Positions 9,982-23,000 are shown, counted from the first letter of the stretch. The stretch is 64,000 bases of DNA from Rutidosis leptorrhynchoides (GCF_046630445.1 NC_092335.1:543173001-543237000), one strand, 5' to 3'. Notes: generated by a model not told the origin, from the letters alone. Numbers and translations are program-made.

Positions 9982-12900
9982 TGTAGTGACCCGAACTTTT
10001 CCGAACCTTTCTATGATTATATGTTTAATGAAAACTATATTTACATGATTAAATGTTTCCAACATGTTAAGCAATCAAACTTGTTAAGACTTGGTTAATT
10101 GAAACGGAAATTTTGTAAACGTCTGATTACCCAGTTTGACCAATGATTCATGAACGCTATAAGTTGTATATGACATGATGATACATAAATGAATAAATAT
10201 ATATGTTTAACATGATATAATGATCATCAAGTATCTCATTAAAAATAGTAACAATAAGTTATATACTTAAAAATGAGACTATTGACGTATGAAACTCGAA
10301 ACGATACTATAACGATTATCGTTATAACCACGTCTTACTAAATATATATGAAGCATATTAATACATTGTTATATTATATATAACATGATAATATGATAAT
10401 TAAATATATCATTAAGTGTATTAACAATGAACTACATAAGTAAAAACAAGACTACTAACTTAAGGATTTCGAAACGAGACATATATGTAACGATTATCGT
10501 TGTAACGACATTTAAATGTATATATCATATTAAGATATATTAATATATCATAATATCATGATAATATAATAATTTAAAATCTCATTTGATATTATAAACT
10601 TTGGGTTAACAACATTTAACAAGATCGTTAACCTAAAGGTCTCAAAACAACACTTACATGTAACGACTAACGATGACTTAACGACTCAGTTAAAATGTAT
10701 ATACATGTAGTGTTTTAATATGTATTCATACACTTTTGAAATACTTCAAGACACTTATCAAAATACTTCTACTTAACAAAAATGCTTACAATTACATCCT
10801 CGTTCAGTTTCATCAACAATTCTACTCGTATGCACCCGTATTCGTACTCGTACAATACACAGCTTTTAGATGTATGTACTATTGGTATATACACTCCAAT
10901 GATCAGCTCTTAGTAGCCCATGTGAGTCACCTAACACATGTGGAAACCATCATTTGGCAACTAGCATGAAATATCTCATAAAATTACAAAAATATGAGTA
11001 ATCATTCATGACTTATTTACATGAAAACAAAATTACATAACCTTTATATCTAATCCATACACCAACGACCAAAAACACCTACAAACACTTTCATTCTTCA
11101 ATTTTCTTCATCTAATTGATCTCTTTCAAGTTCTAACTTCAAGTTCTAAGTGTTCTTCATAAATTCTACAAGTTCTAGTTACATAAAATCAAGAATACTT
11201 TCAAGTTTGCTAGCTCACTTCCAATCTTGTAAGGTGATCATTCAACCTCAATAAATCTTTGTTTCTTACAGTAGGTTATCATTCTAATACAAGGTAATAA
11301 TCATATTCAAACTTTGGTTCAATTTCTATAACTATAACAATCTTATTTCAAGTGATGATCTTACTTGAACTTGTTTTCGTGTCATGATTCTGCTTCAAGA
11401 ACTTCGAGCCATCCAAGGATCCGTTGAAGCTAGATCCATTTTTCTCTTTTCCAGTAGGTTTATCCAAGGAACTTAAGGTAGTAATGATGTTCATAACATC
11501 ATTCAATTCATACATAAAAAGCTATCATATTCGAAGTGGTAAACTAGTAATCACTAGAACATAGTTTAGTTAATTCTAAACTTGTTCGCAAATAAAGTTA
11601 ATCCTTCTAACTACACTTTTAAAATCAACTATACACATGATATATATCTATATGATATTCTAACTTAATGATTTAAAACCCGGAAACACGATAAACACCA
11701 TAAAACCGGATTTACGCCGTCGTAGTTACAACCGGGGGCTGTTTTGGTTTGGATAATTAAAAACTATGAAAAACTTTGATTTAAAAGCTATACTTCTGGG
11801 GAAATGATTTTTCTTATGAACATGAAACCATATCCAAAAATCATGGTTAAACTCAAAGTGAAAGTATGTTTTTCAAAACAGTCATCAAGATGTCGTTCTT
11901 TCGACAGAAATGACTACCTCTTTCAAAAACGACTTGTAACTTGTATTTTTGACTATAAACCTATACCTTTTCTGTTTAGTTTCATAAAGTCAAATTCAAT
12001 ACGAAACCTTGGCCGCTTAAATCACTCAAAACGGATTAGAAACGAAGAAATGGCGAGCAAAACAAAATTGGTAAAAACTACTCATTTTAGCTACGTGAAA
12101 ATTGGTAACAAATCTATTCCAACCATAACTTAATCAACTTGTATTGTATATTATGTAATCTTGAGATACCATAAACACGTATACAATGTTTCAACCTATC
12201 ATGTCGACACATCTATATATATTTCGGAACAACCATAGACACTCTATATGTGAATGTTGGAGTTAGCTATACAGGGTTGAGGTTGATTCCAAAATATATA
12301 TAGTTTGAGTTGTGATCAATACTGAGATATGTATACTCTGGGTCTTGGATTGATTCAAGAGAATATATATATCGATTTATTTCTGTACATCTAAATGTGG
12401 ACAACTAGTTGTAGGTTACTAACGAGGACAGCTGACTTAATAAACTTAAAACATCAAAATGTATTAAAAGTGTTGTAAATATATTTGGAACATACTTTGA
12501 TATATATGTACATATTTGTTATAGGTTCGTGAATCGACCAGTGGCCAAGTCTTACTTCCCGACGAAGTAAAAAAAAATATGTGAAAGTGAGTTATAGTCC
12601 CACTTTTAAAATCTAATATTTTTGGGATGAGAATACATGCAGGTTTTATAAATGATTTACAAAATAGACACAAGTACGTGAAACTACATTCTATGGTTGA
12701 ATTATTGAAATCGAATATGCCCCTTATTATTAAGTCTGGTAATCTAAGAATTAGGGAACAGACACCCTAATTGACGCGAATCCTAAAGATAGATCTATTG
12801 GGCCTAACAAACCCCATCCAAAGTACCGGATGCTTTAGTACTTCGAAATTTATATCATATCCGAAGGGTGTCCCGGAATGATGGGGATATTCTTATATAT

Positions 12901-13419
12901 GCATCTTGTTAATGTCGGTTACCAGGTGTTCACCATATGAATGATTTTTATCTCTATGTATGGGATGTATATTGAAATATGAAATCTTGTGGTCTATTAT
13001 TACGATTTGATATATATTGGTTAAACCTATAACTCACCAACATTTTTGTTGATGTTTTAAGCATGTTTATTCTCAGGTGATTATTAAGAGCTTCTGCTGT
13101 CGCATACTTAAATAAGGACAAGATTTGGAGTCCATGCCTGTATGATATTGTGTAAAAACTGCATTCAAGAAACTTATTTCGTTGTAACATATTTGTATTG
13201 TAAACCATTATGTAATAGTCGTGTGTAAACAGGATATTTTAGATTATCATTATTTGATAATCTACGTAAAGCTTTTTAAACCTTTATTGATGAAATAAAG
13301 GTTATGGTTTGTTTTAAAATGAATGCAGTCTTTGAAAAACGTCTCATATAGAGGTCAAAACCTCGCAACGAAATCAATTATTATGGAACGTTTTTAATCA
13401 ATAAGAACGGGACATTTCA
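9982..13419 (+). repeat. 5' LTR of the Tekay element (3438 bp)
   Basis: Starts TGTAGTGACCCGAAC and ends GGGACATTTCA, with the TSD AAAAG immediately upstream. It is colinear with the LTR at 20019-23455 over its whole length. The first 600 bases are very AT-rich with CGTTATAACGATTATCGTT-type motifs repeated near 10310-10325 and 10492-10505. No host gene is seen; small ORFs of 77 and 109 codons inside it are considered chance or conserved only because the copies are young. Confidence 0.95.
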
Positions 13420-13421
13420 GT

Positions 13422-13438
13422 TGGTATCCGAGCGTTGG
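13422..13438 (+). other. Primer binding site (initiator Met tRNA type)
   Basis: TGGTATCCGAGCGTTGG lies two bases after the LTR end. It resembles the complement of the 3' end of plant initiator methionine tRNA (TGGTATCAGAGC), the usual primer of Tekay-type elements. Confidence 0.7.
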
Positions 13439-13633
13439 TCTTAGAGAACCAGAATTTTGCATTAGTGTGTCTTATCGAGTTTGTTAGGATGCATTAGTGA
13501 GTCTGGACTTCGACCGTGTTTACTTGAAAAAAAAAAAGATTGCTTAACAAATTTTGTTGGAAACTATATATTTTTAACATGTGAATATTATGTGATATAT
13601 TAATCTCTTAACGTGCTTGATATTATGTGATAG

Positions 13634-14242
13634 ATGTCTACCTCTAGAACTAGTCCCATTGACTCACCTAATAATAATGAAGAGTCAAATGTAAATTGGA
13701 ATGATTCGTGGACTGATTCACAAGTTCCCGAAGAGGAACCGGAAGAAGAGTCGGAACCGGAAGAAGAATCGGAACCGGAAGAAGAATCGGAACCGGAAGA
13801 AGAACCAGTGGGGGAAATAATAAAACGGTTAAGTAGAAGAAAATCCTCAACCAACCGACCAAAGTTAATTATGGTCAACGGTGTTTCCGCTAAGGAAGCA
13901 AAATATTGGGAGGATTACCAATTCTCCGATGAATCGGATCCCGACGAGGATTCCGATGATGTTATAGAAATTACCCCAACTGAATTTAAAAAGGCAAAAG
14001 AGAACAATAAGGGAAAGGGCATAAAAATAGAGAAATCTGATTCTAACCCCGATGAACTTTATATGTATCGTCAACACCCGTATTTCTTAAGTTGTAACAA
14101 TAACCCGGGAACCTCTAAACCACCAGGTTTTTCTAGACCAATGTGGAAAACGACGGCTCGTATTAGGGGAACATCATATATCCCTAAAAACTTAGCAAAA
14201 AGAACCAAGTTCGAAAAAGAAGAAACGAGTGAGTTGGAATAA
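13634..14242 (+). CDS. Acidic accessory ORF inside the Tekay element
   Basis: A complete 202-codon frame between the PBS and the F-box ORF. Residues about 30-58 are a Glu/Pro/Ser repeat built from four near-perfect copies of an E-E-S-E-P unit, about 15 bases each (13742-13806). A basic patch (KRLSRRKSSTNRPK) follows at about 64-77, then a second acidic stretch (DESDPDEDSDD) and a Lys-rich tail. No catalytic motif or known domain recognised. The composition suggests a nuclear, disordered or chromatin-interacting protein, which is inference only. It is not part of the standard Ty3 gene set. The 136 bases to the next ORF contain no promoter I can identify. Confidence 0.6.
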   Translation: MSTSRTSPIDSPNNNEESNVNWNDSWTDSQVPEEEPEEESEPEEESEPEEESEPEEEPVGEIIKRLSRRKSSTNRPKLIMVNGVSAKEAKYWEDYQFSDESDPDEDSDDVIEITPTEFKKAKENNKGKGIKIEKSDSNPDELYMYRQHPYFLSCNNNPGTSKPPGFSRPMWKTTARIRGTSYIPKNLAKRTKFEKEETSELE

Positions 14243-14377
14243 GATAGTTGTATTTGTGCGGTGTAATATATGTAATATAGTGTGTTTATGCTTTACGATA
14301 TATGTAAAAATTGCTTGTATTAATAAGTATCTTTTATGAATCTAACTCTTGTCTATTTTACAGTATAAAAACACAAA

Positions 14378-15061
14378 ATGGATAGACAACCCAATATTTT
14401 AGAAGACTTACCCGGAGACATGATTGATGAAATCTTGTCTAGAGTCAGTCAGAATTCCTCGGCACAACTATTTATGGCAAAATCAGTTTGTAAGACATTC
14501 GAAGAACGTTCCAAGAATGCCTTGGTTTATAAAAGGCTTTCGTTTAAAATATGGGGGATATCACATTGGGAAACCCATAAGTTACGATGTGTTTACTTTG
14601 ACGCATATATTGCGGGGAACCCAAATGCTATTTTACGCAACGGGTTAAGAAATTATTTTGACTCAATGTATCCGAATATAGGACTTCATGATTTAGAAAA
14701 AGCGGCTAACATGCAACATAAAGAAGCATGTTATGCTTATGGTTTAGTAATGTTCGCTTCTCACCAAAGTGAGAAAAAGAACATCGGGCTACAACTATTA
14801 AACAAAACGTTCCCACAAGTGACGGAGTCGGTAATTGGGGTAAGAAATGAGGTTTTTAGGTTATTACGAGACTGTTGGTCATTACGTAACCTTCGCCCTT
14901 TTGACGACGTTACAACATGTTGTCATACTATCGGTCACAACGGTTACGTTCCGCAAGACCAAGGATGGGAAGTGGTATTAGTAAAACCAGAATGCATGAC
15001 TTGTTTCTGGACGTATGAATTACGTGTCTTTGTTGCCTTTGCTGAACGCCTTATTTATTAA
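14378..15061 (+). CDS. F-box protein carried by the Tekay element
   Basis: Complete 227-codon frame starting MDRQPNILEDLPGDMIDEIL. Residues about 7-55 form an F-box (LPGDMIDEILSRV, then CKTFEE and YKRLSF), the motif that binds SKP1 in SCF ubiquitin ligases. The middle (HDLEKAANMQHKEACYAYGL) has the Sel1/TPR-like look of plant F-box proteins of the At1g67623/At2g35280 type. The C terminus has the paired cysteines (CMTC) and WTYELRVF motif of that group. Length is close to those host proteins. It lies between the 5' LTR and gag, in sense orientation, with no visible break, unlike gag-pol next to it. I infer capture of a host gene by the element; the remembered family match should be confirmed. 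Confidence 0.75.
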   Translation: MDRQPNILEDLPGDMIDEILSRVSQNSSAQLFMAKSVCKTFEERSKNALVYKRLSFKIWGISHWETHKLRCVYFDAYIAGNPNAILRNGLRNYFDSMYPNIGLHDLEKAANMQHKEACYAYGLVMFASHQSEKKNIGLQLLNKTFPQVTESVIGVRNEVFRLLRDCWSLRNLRPFDDVTTCCHTIGHNGYVPQDQGWEVVLVKPECMTCFWTYELRVFVAFAERLIY

Positions 15062-15257
15062 CTAGAATTATCTTCGCAACTACTTTGTATCAAAGTTTTA
15101 TGTGCTATATTTCATGCTATATGTAAAATAGCGGTATTGTAAGTTTGCAAGTTATTGTATAAAAGTTTGAATATGATATATTTTTTTTTTTTGTTGTGAT
15201 TAGTTTTTCATATAGAATTGTAGTAGTTGAAATGGTATGTTAGCTACTAAGTATGAA

Positions 15258-15283
15258 TTTAACGGGTAGGTACTACCCGAATT
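15258..15283 (+). repeat. Relic resembling the polypurine tract/LTR junction
   Basis: TTTAACGGGTAGGTACT at 15258-15274 is an exact 17-base copy of 20003-20019, the bases just before and at the start of the 3' LTR. The next bases (ACCCGAA) equal LTR bases 8-14, with the intervening GTAGTG missing. It lies between the F-box ORF and gag, as if a 3' element end once stood here. Confidence 0.55.
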
Positions 15284-15363
15284 ACAGAGTATAAAATGCT
15301 AATATGAAGAAAGAGCTTTTATAAATAAGTTCATATTACGCTACGAAATACTATTGACTACTC

Positions 15364-16640
15364 TTGATATTCTATATGATTAACTCGTTTCATTTGACTA
15401 TTTTGAAGGAAATGGCACCGACTACTCGACACACCTTGAATATGAGTGAAGAGGAATTTCGTGCCTTTCTTGCTTCAAACATAGCCGCAGTACAGGTTGC
15501 GCTACATACCAACAATAACCTTGGATCTAGCAGTACAGGAAATCGTGTAGGATGCACCTACAAAGAATTCACTGCCTGCAAACCTTTGGAATTTGATGGA
15601 ACCGAAGGACCGATCGGATTGAAATGGTGGACCGAGAAGGTCGAATCGGTGTTTGCCATAAGTAAGTGTACTGAAGAGGACAAAGTGAAGTACGCTACGC
15701 ATACCTTCACAGGTTCTGCGTTAACATGGTGGAATACCTATCTAGAGCAAGTGGGATAAGATGATGCTTACGCACTACCGTGGTCAGTATTCAAGCACTT
15801 GATGAACGAGAAGTACAGTCCCAGAACTGAGGTCAATAAGCTCAAGACAGAACTTAGAGGGTTACGAACCCAAGGATTTGATATTACCACGTACGAAAGA
15901 CGATTCACAGAATTATGCCTATTGTGTCCGGGAGCGTTCGAAGATGAGGAAGAGAAGATCGACGCGTTTGTGAAAGGATTACCGGAAAGAATCCAAGAAG
16001 ATATAAGTTCACACGAGCCCACCTCCATACAACAGGCATGTAGAATGGCTCACAAACTAGTGAACCAGATTGAAGAAAGAACTAAAGAACAGACTGCTGA
16101 AGAGGCCAATGTGAAACAAGTCAAAAGAAAGTGGGAGGAAAACGGTGATAAGAATCACTAATACAACAACAACAGCAATTACAACAATAATCGCAACAAC
16201 TATCCCAACAATCGCAACATCAATCGCAACTACAACAAACGGCCCAACAACAACAACAACAACAACAACTATAACAATCATCCCAACAACAATAATAACC
16301 GCAACAACAACAACAACAATCAGAAGCAGCTATGCCAAAGGTGTGAAAAGTATCACTCGGGGTTCTGCACCAAATTTTGCAACAAATGTAAAAGAAATGG
16401 TCATAGCGCGGCGAAGAGTGAGGTCTACGGACCAGGGGTTAACAGAACGAAAGGAACAAATGGTGTCGGAACGAGTAATGGCGGAGCAAGTAGTGTCGGA
16501 GCAAGTTATGCCAATGTAGTTTGTTATAAATGTGGAAAAACGGGCCACATTATTAGAAATTGCCTGAACCAGGAGAACACGAATGGACAAGGCCGCGGAA
16601 GAGTTTTCAATATTAATGCGGCAGAGGCACAGGAAGACCC
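15364..16640 (+). pseudogene. gag of the Tekay element
   Basis: The N-terminal part (from MAPTTRHTLNMSEEEFRAFL at about 15412) and the central Gag segment (FDGTEGPIGLKWWTEKVESVF; LTWWNTYLEQVG) match Ty3 Gag. After these comes a long Asn/Gln-rich stretch made by CAA/AAC-type repeats (about 16160-16320). Cys-rich segments follow, including a CCHC knuckle (CYKCGKTGHIIRNC at about 16522-16563). The knuckle binds genomic RNA in the particle. The frame is broken; it is treated here as a fossil. Confidence 0.8.
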
Positions 16641-19600
16641 GGAGCTTGTTACGGGTACGTTTCTTATTGACAATAAATCTGCTTACGTTTTATTTGATTC
16701 GGGTGCGGATAGAAGCTATATGAGTAGAGATTTTTGTGCTAAATTAAGTTGTCCATTGACGCCTTTGGATAGTAAATGTTTACTAGAATTAGCAAATGGT
16801 AAATTAATTTCAGCAGATAATATATGTCGGAATCGAGAAATTAAACTGGTTAGCGAAACATTTAAGATTGACTTGATACCAATAGAGTTAGGGAGTTTTG
16901 ATGTGATAATCGGTATGGACTGGTTGAAAGAAGTGAAAGCAGAGATCGTTTGTTACAAAAATGCAATTCGCATTATAAGAGAAAAAGGAAAACCCTTAAT
17001 GGTGTACGGAGAAAAGGGCAACACGAAGCTACATCTTATTAGTAATTTGAAGGCACAAAAACTAATAAGAAAAGGTTGCTATGCTGTTCTAGCACACGTC
17101 GAGAAAGTACAAACTGAAGAAAAGAGCATCAATGATGTTCCCGTCGCAAAAGAATTTCCCGATGTATTTCCGAAAGAATTACCGGGATTACCCCCACATC
17201 GATCCGTTGAATTTCAAATAGATCTTGTACCAAGAGCTGCACCAATAGCTCGTGATCCTTACAGACACGCACCCAGCGAGATGAAAGAACTGTAAAGCCA
17301 ATTACAAGAACTTTTAGAGCGTGGTTTCATTCGACCAAGCACATCACCGTGGGGAGCTCCTGTTTTGTTTGTCAAGAAGAAAGATGGTACATTCAGGTTG
17401 TGTATCGACTACCGAGAGTTGAACAAACTTATCATCAAGAACCGCTACCCACTACCGAGAATCAACGACTTATTTGATCAACTACAAGGCTCGTCTGTTT
17501 ATTCAAAGATTGACTTACGTTCTGGGTATCACCAAATGCGGGTGAAAGAAGATGATATTCCAAAGACTGCTTTTAAGACGCGTTATGGTCATTACGAGTT
17601 TATGGTCATGCCGTTTGGATTGACTAACGCACCAGCTGTGTTCATGGACCTTATGAACCGAGTGTGTGGACCATACCTTGACAAGTTTGTCATTGTTTTC
17701 ATTGATGACATACTTATTTACTCAAAGAATGACCAAGAACACGGTGAACATTTGAGAAAAGTGTTAGAAGTATTGAGGAAGGAAGAATTGTACGCTAAGT
17801 TTTCAAAGTGTGCATTTTGGTTGGAAGAAGTTCAATTCCTCAGTCACATAGTGAACAAAGAAGGTATTAAGGTGGATCAGGCAAAGATAGAAACTGTTGA
17901 AAAGTGGGAAACCCCGAAAACTCCGAAACACATACGCCAGTTTTTAGGACTAGCTGGTTACTACAGAAGGTTCATCCAAGACTTTTCCAGAATAGCAAAA
18001 CCCTTGACTGCATTAACGCATAAAGGGAAGAAATTTGAATGGAAGGATGAACAAGAGAAAGCGTTCCAGTTATTGAAGAAAAAGCTAACTACGGCACATA
18101 TATTGTCATTGCCTGAAGGGAATGATGATTTTGTGATTTATTGTGACGCATCAAAGCAAGGTCTCGGTTGTGTATTAATACAACGAACAAAGGTGATTGC
18201 TTATACGTCTAGACAATTGAAGATTCACGAACAAAATTATACGACGCATGATTTGGAATTAGGCGCGGTTGTTTTTGCATTAAAGACTTGGAGGCACTAC
18301 TTATATGGGGTCAAAAGTATTATATATACCGACCACAAAAGTCTTCAACACATATTTAATCAGAAACAACTGAATATGAGGCAGCGTAGGTGGATTGAAT
18401 TGTTGAATGATTACGACTTTGAGATTCATTATCACCCCGGGAAGGCAAATGTGGTAGCCGACGCCTTGAGCAGGAAGGACAGAGAACCCATTCGAGTAAA
18501 ATCTATGAATATAATGATTCACAATAACCTTACTACTCAAATAAAGGAGGCGCAACAAGGAGTTTTAAAAAAGGGAAATTTAAAGGATGAAATACCCAAG
18601 GGATCGGAGAAGCATCTTAATATTCGGGAAGACGGAACCCGGTATAGGGCTGAAAGGATTTGGGTACCAAAATTTGGAGATATGAGAGAAATGGTACTTA
18701 GAGAAGCTCATAAAACCAGATACTCAATACATCCTGGAACGGGGAAGATGTACAAGGATCTCAAGAAACATTTTTGGTGGCCAGGTATGAAAGCTGAAGT
18801 TGCTAAATACGTAGGGGAATGTTTGACGTGTTCTAAGGTCAAAGCAGAGCATCAGAAACCATCAGGTCTACTTCAACAACTCGAAATCCCGGAATGGAAA
18901 TGGGAAAACATTACCATGGATTTCATCACTAAATTGCCAAGGACTGCAAGTGGTTTTGATACTATTTGGGTAATAGTTGATCGTCTCACCAAATTAGCAC
19001 ACTTCCTGCCAATAAGAGAAGATGACAAGATGGAGAAGTTAGCACGACTGTATTTGAAGGAAGTCATCTCCAGACATGGAATACCAATCTCTATTATCTC
19101 TGATAGGGATGGCAGATTTATTTCAAGATTCTGGCAGATATTACAGCAAGCATTAGGAACTCGTCTAGATATGAGTACTGCCTATCATCCACAAACTGAT
19201 GGGCAGAGTGAAAGGACGATACAAACGCTTGAAGACATGCTACGAGCATGTGTTATTGATTTCGGAAATAGTTGGGATCGACATCTACCGTTAGCAGAAT
19301 TTTCCTACAACAATAGCTACCATTCAAGCATTGAGATGGCTCCATTTGAAGCACTTTATGGTAGAAAGTGCAGGTCTCCGATTTGTTGGAGTGAAGTGGG
19401 GGATAGACAGATTACGGGTCCGGAGATAATACAAGAAACTACTGAGAAGATCATCCAAATTCAACAACGGTTGAAAACCGCCCAAAGTCGACAAAAGAGC
19501 TACGCCGACATTAAAAGAAAAGATATAGAATTTGAAATTGGAGAGATGGTCATGCTTAAGGTTGCACCTTGGAAAGGTGTTGTTCGATTTGGTAAACGAG

Positions 19601-19981
19601 GGAAATTAAATCCAAGGTATATTGGACCATTCAAGATTATTGATCGTGTCGGACCAGTAGCTTACCAACTTGAGTTACCTCAACAACTCGCGGCTGTACA
19701 TAACACTTTTCACGTCTCGAATTTGAAGAAATGTTTTGCTAAAGAAGATCTCACTATTCCATTGGACGAAATCCAAATCAATGAAAAACTTCAATTCATT
19801 GAAGAACCCGTTGAAATAATGGATCGTGAGGTTAAGAGACTTAAACAAAACAAGATATCGATTGTTAAGGTTCGATGGAATGCTCGTAGAGGACCCGAGT
19901 TCACCTGGGAATGAGAAGATCAGATGAAGAAGAAGTACCCGCACTTATTTCCAGAAGATGAGCCAACACCTCCAATCGCTT
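16641..19981 (+). pseudogene. Protease, RT, RNase H, integrase and chromodomain of the Tekay element
   Basis: Domains in order: protease with DSGADRSY (about 16700); reverse transcriptase (16720-18000) with [18 protein letters not shown] carrying the catalytic F-I-D-D; RNase H starting at [13 protein letters not shown]; integrase zinc domain ([20 protein letters not shown], then CLTC); the integrase core with [13 protein letters not shown] and a [12 protein letters not shown] motif; and a C-terminal chromodomain-like segment ([16 protein letters not shown]) that in chromoviruses guides integration to heterochromatin. Most of the region is open in one long frame (17365-19914), which agrees with the young LTR age. 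The polyprotein as a whole is broken in a few places. Confidence 0.88.
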
Positions 19982-20018
19982 AAAATTTCGGGACGAAATT
20001 TATTTAACGGGTAGGTAC

Positions 20019-23000
20019 TGTAGTGACCCGAACTTTTCCGAACCTTTCTATGATTATATGTTTAATGAAAATTATATTTACATGATTAAATGTTTCCAAC
20101 ATGTTAAGCAATCAAACTTGTTAAGACTTGGTTAATTGAAACAGAAATTTTGTAAACGTCTGATTACCCAGTTTGACCAATGATTCACGAACGCTATAAG
20201 TTGTATATGACATGAAGATACATAAATGAATAAATATATATGTTTAACATGATATAATGATCATCAAGTATCTCATTAAAAATAGTAACAATAAGTTATA
20301 TACTTAAAAAGGAGACTATTGACGTATGAAACTCGAAACGATACTATAACGATTATCGTTATAACCACGTCTTACTAAATATATATGAAGCATATTAATA
20401 AATTGTTATATTATATATAACATGATAATATGATAATTAAATATATCATTAAGTGTATTAACAATGAACTACATAAGTAAAAACAAGACTACTAACTTAA
20501 GGATTTCGAAACGAGACATATATGTAACGATTATCGTTGTAACGACATTTAAATGTATATATCATATTAAGATATATTAATATATCATAATATCATGATA
20601 ATATAATAATTTAAAATCTCATTTGATATTATAAACTTTGGGTTAACAACATTTAACAAGATCGTTAACCTAAAGGTTTCAAAACAACACTTACATGTAA
20701 CGACTAACGATGACTTAACGACTCAGTTAAAATGTATATACATGTAGTGTTTTAATATGTATTCATACACTTTTGAAAGACTTCAAGACACTTATCAAAA
20801 TACTTCTACTTAACAAAAATGCTTACAATTACATCCTCGTTCAGCTTCATCAACAATTCTACTCGTATGCACCCGTATTCGTACTCGTACAATACACGGC
20901 TTTTAGATGTATGTACTATTGGTATATACACTCCAATGATCAGCTCTTAGTAGCCCATGTGAGTCACCTAACACATGTGGGAACCATCATTTGGAAACTA
21001 GCATGAAATATCTCATAAAATTACAAAAATATGAGTAATCATTCATGACTTATTTACATGAAAACAAAATTACATATCCTTTATATCTAATCCATACACC
21101 AACGACTAAAAACACCTACAAACACTTTCATTCTTCAATTTTCTTCATCTAATTGATCTCTCTCAAGTTCTAACTTCAAGTTCTAAGTGTTCTTCATAAA
21201 TTCTACAAGTTCTAGTTACATAAAATCAAGAATACTTTCAAGTTTGCTAGCTCACTTACAATCTTGTAAGGTGATCATCCAACCTCAAGAAATCTTTTTT
21301 TTTCTTACAGTAGGTTATCATTCTAATACAAGGTAATAATCATATTCAAACTTTGGTTCAATTTCTATAACTATAACAATCTTATTTCAAGTGATGATCT
21401 TACTTGAACTTGTTTTCGTGTCATGATTCTGCTTCAAGAACTTCGAGCCATCCAAGGATCCGTTGAAGCTAGATCCATTTTTCTCTTTTCCAGTAGGTTT
21501 ATCCAAGGAACTTAAGGTAGTAATGATGTTCATAACATCATTCGATTCATACATTAAAAGCTATCATATTCGAAGTGGTAAACTAGTAATCACTAGAACA
21601 TGGTTTAGTTAATTCTAAACTTGTTCGCAAATAAAGTTAATCCTTCTAACTACACTTTTAAAATCAACTATACACATGATCTATATCTATATGATATGCT
21701 AACTTAATGATTTAAAACCCGGAAACACGATAAACACCATAAAACCGGATTTACGCCGTCGTAGTTACAACCGGGGACTATTTTGGTTTGGATAATTAAA
21801 AACTATGAAAAACTTTGATTTAAAAGCTATAATTATGGGAAAATGATTTTTCTTATGAACATGAAACCATATCCAAAAATCATGGTTAAACTCAAAGTGA
21901 AAGTATGTTTTTCAAAACAGTCATCAAGATGTCGTTCTTTCGACGGAAATGACTACCTCTTTCAAAAACGACTTGTAACTTGTATTTTCGACTATAAACC
22001 TATACCTTTTCTGTTTAGTTTCATAAAGTCAAATTCAATACGAAACCGTGGCCGCTTAAATCACTCAAAACGGATTAGAAACGAAGAAATGGCGAGCAAA
22101 ACAAAATTGGTAAAAACTACTCATTTTAGCTACGTGAAAATTGGTAACAAATCTATTCCAACCATAACTTAATCAACTTGTATTGTTTATTATGTAATCT
22201 TGAGATACCATAGACACGTATACAATGTTTCGACCTATCATGTCGACACATCTATATATATTTCGGAACAACCATAGACACTCTATATGTGAATGTTGGA
22301 GTTAGTTATACAGGGTTGAGGTTGATTCCAAAATATATATAGTTTGAGTTGTGATCAATACTGAGATGTGTATACACTGGGTCGTGGATTGATTCAAGAC
22401 AATATATATCGATTTATTTCTGTACATCTAACTGTGGACAACTAGTTGTAGGTTACTAACGAGGACAGCTGACTTAATAAACTTAAAACATCAAAATGTA
22501 TTAAAAGTGTTGTAAATATATTTGGAACATACTTTGATATATATGTACATATTTGTTATAGGTTCGTGAATCGACCAGTGGCTAAGTCTTACTTCCCGAC
22601 GAAGTAAAAAAAATCTGTGAAAGTGAGTTATAGTCCCACTTTTAAAATCTAATATTTTTGGGATGAGAATACATGCAGGTTTTATAAATGATTTACAAAA
22701 TAGACACAAGTACGTGAAACTACATTCTATGGTTGAATTATCAAAATTGAATATGCCCCTTATTGTTAAGTCTGGTAATCTAAGAATTAGGGAACAGACA
22801 CCCTAATTGACGCGAATCCTAAAGATAGATCTATTGGGCCTAACAAACCCCATCCAAAGTACCGGATGCTTTAGTACTTCGAAATTTATATCATATCCGA
22901 AGGGTGTCCCGGAATGATGGGGATATTCTTATATATACACCTTGTTAATGTCGGTTACCAGGTGTTCACCATATGAATGATTTTTATCTCTATGTATGGG

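Noticed and set aside
11804-12133. 109-codon ORF in the Tekay LTR, repeated at 21843-22172
   Set aside because: Both copies are the two LTRs of one young element, so shared openness is not independent evidence; no domain seen.
13600-13878. Minus-strand Ser/Gly-Asp repeat ORF
   Set aside because: Shadow of the acidic repeat in the plus-strand ORF at 13634-14242.
16057-16519. Val- or Thr-rich frames on both strands of the gag region
   Set aside because: Products of CAA/AAC-type repeats read in the wrong frame; the Asn-rich gag frame explains the sequence.
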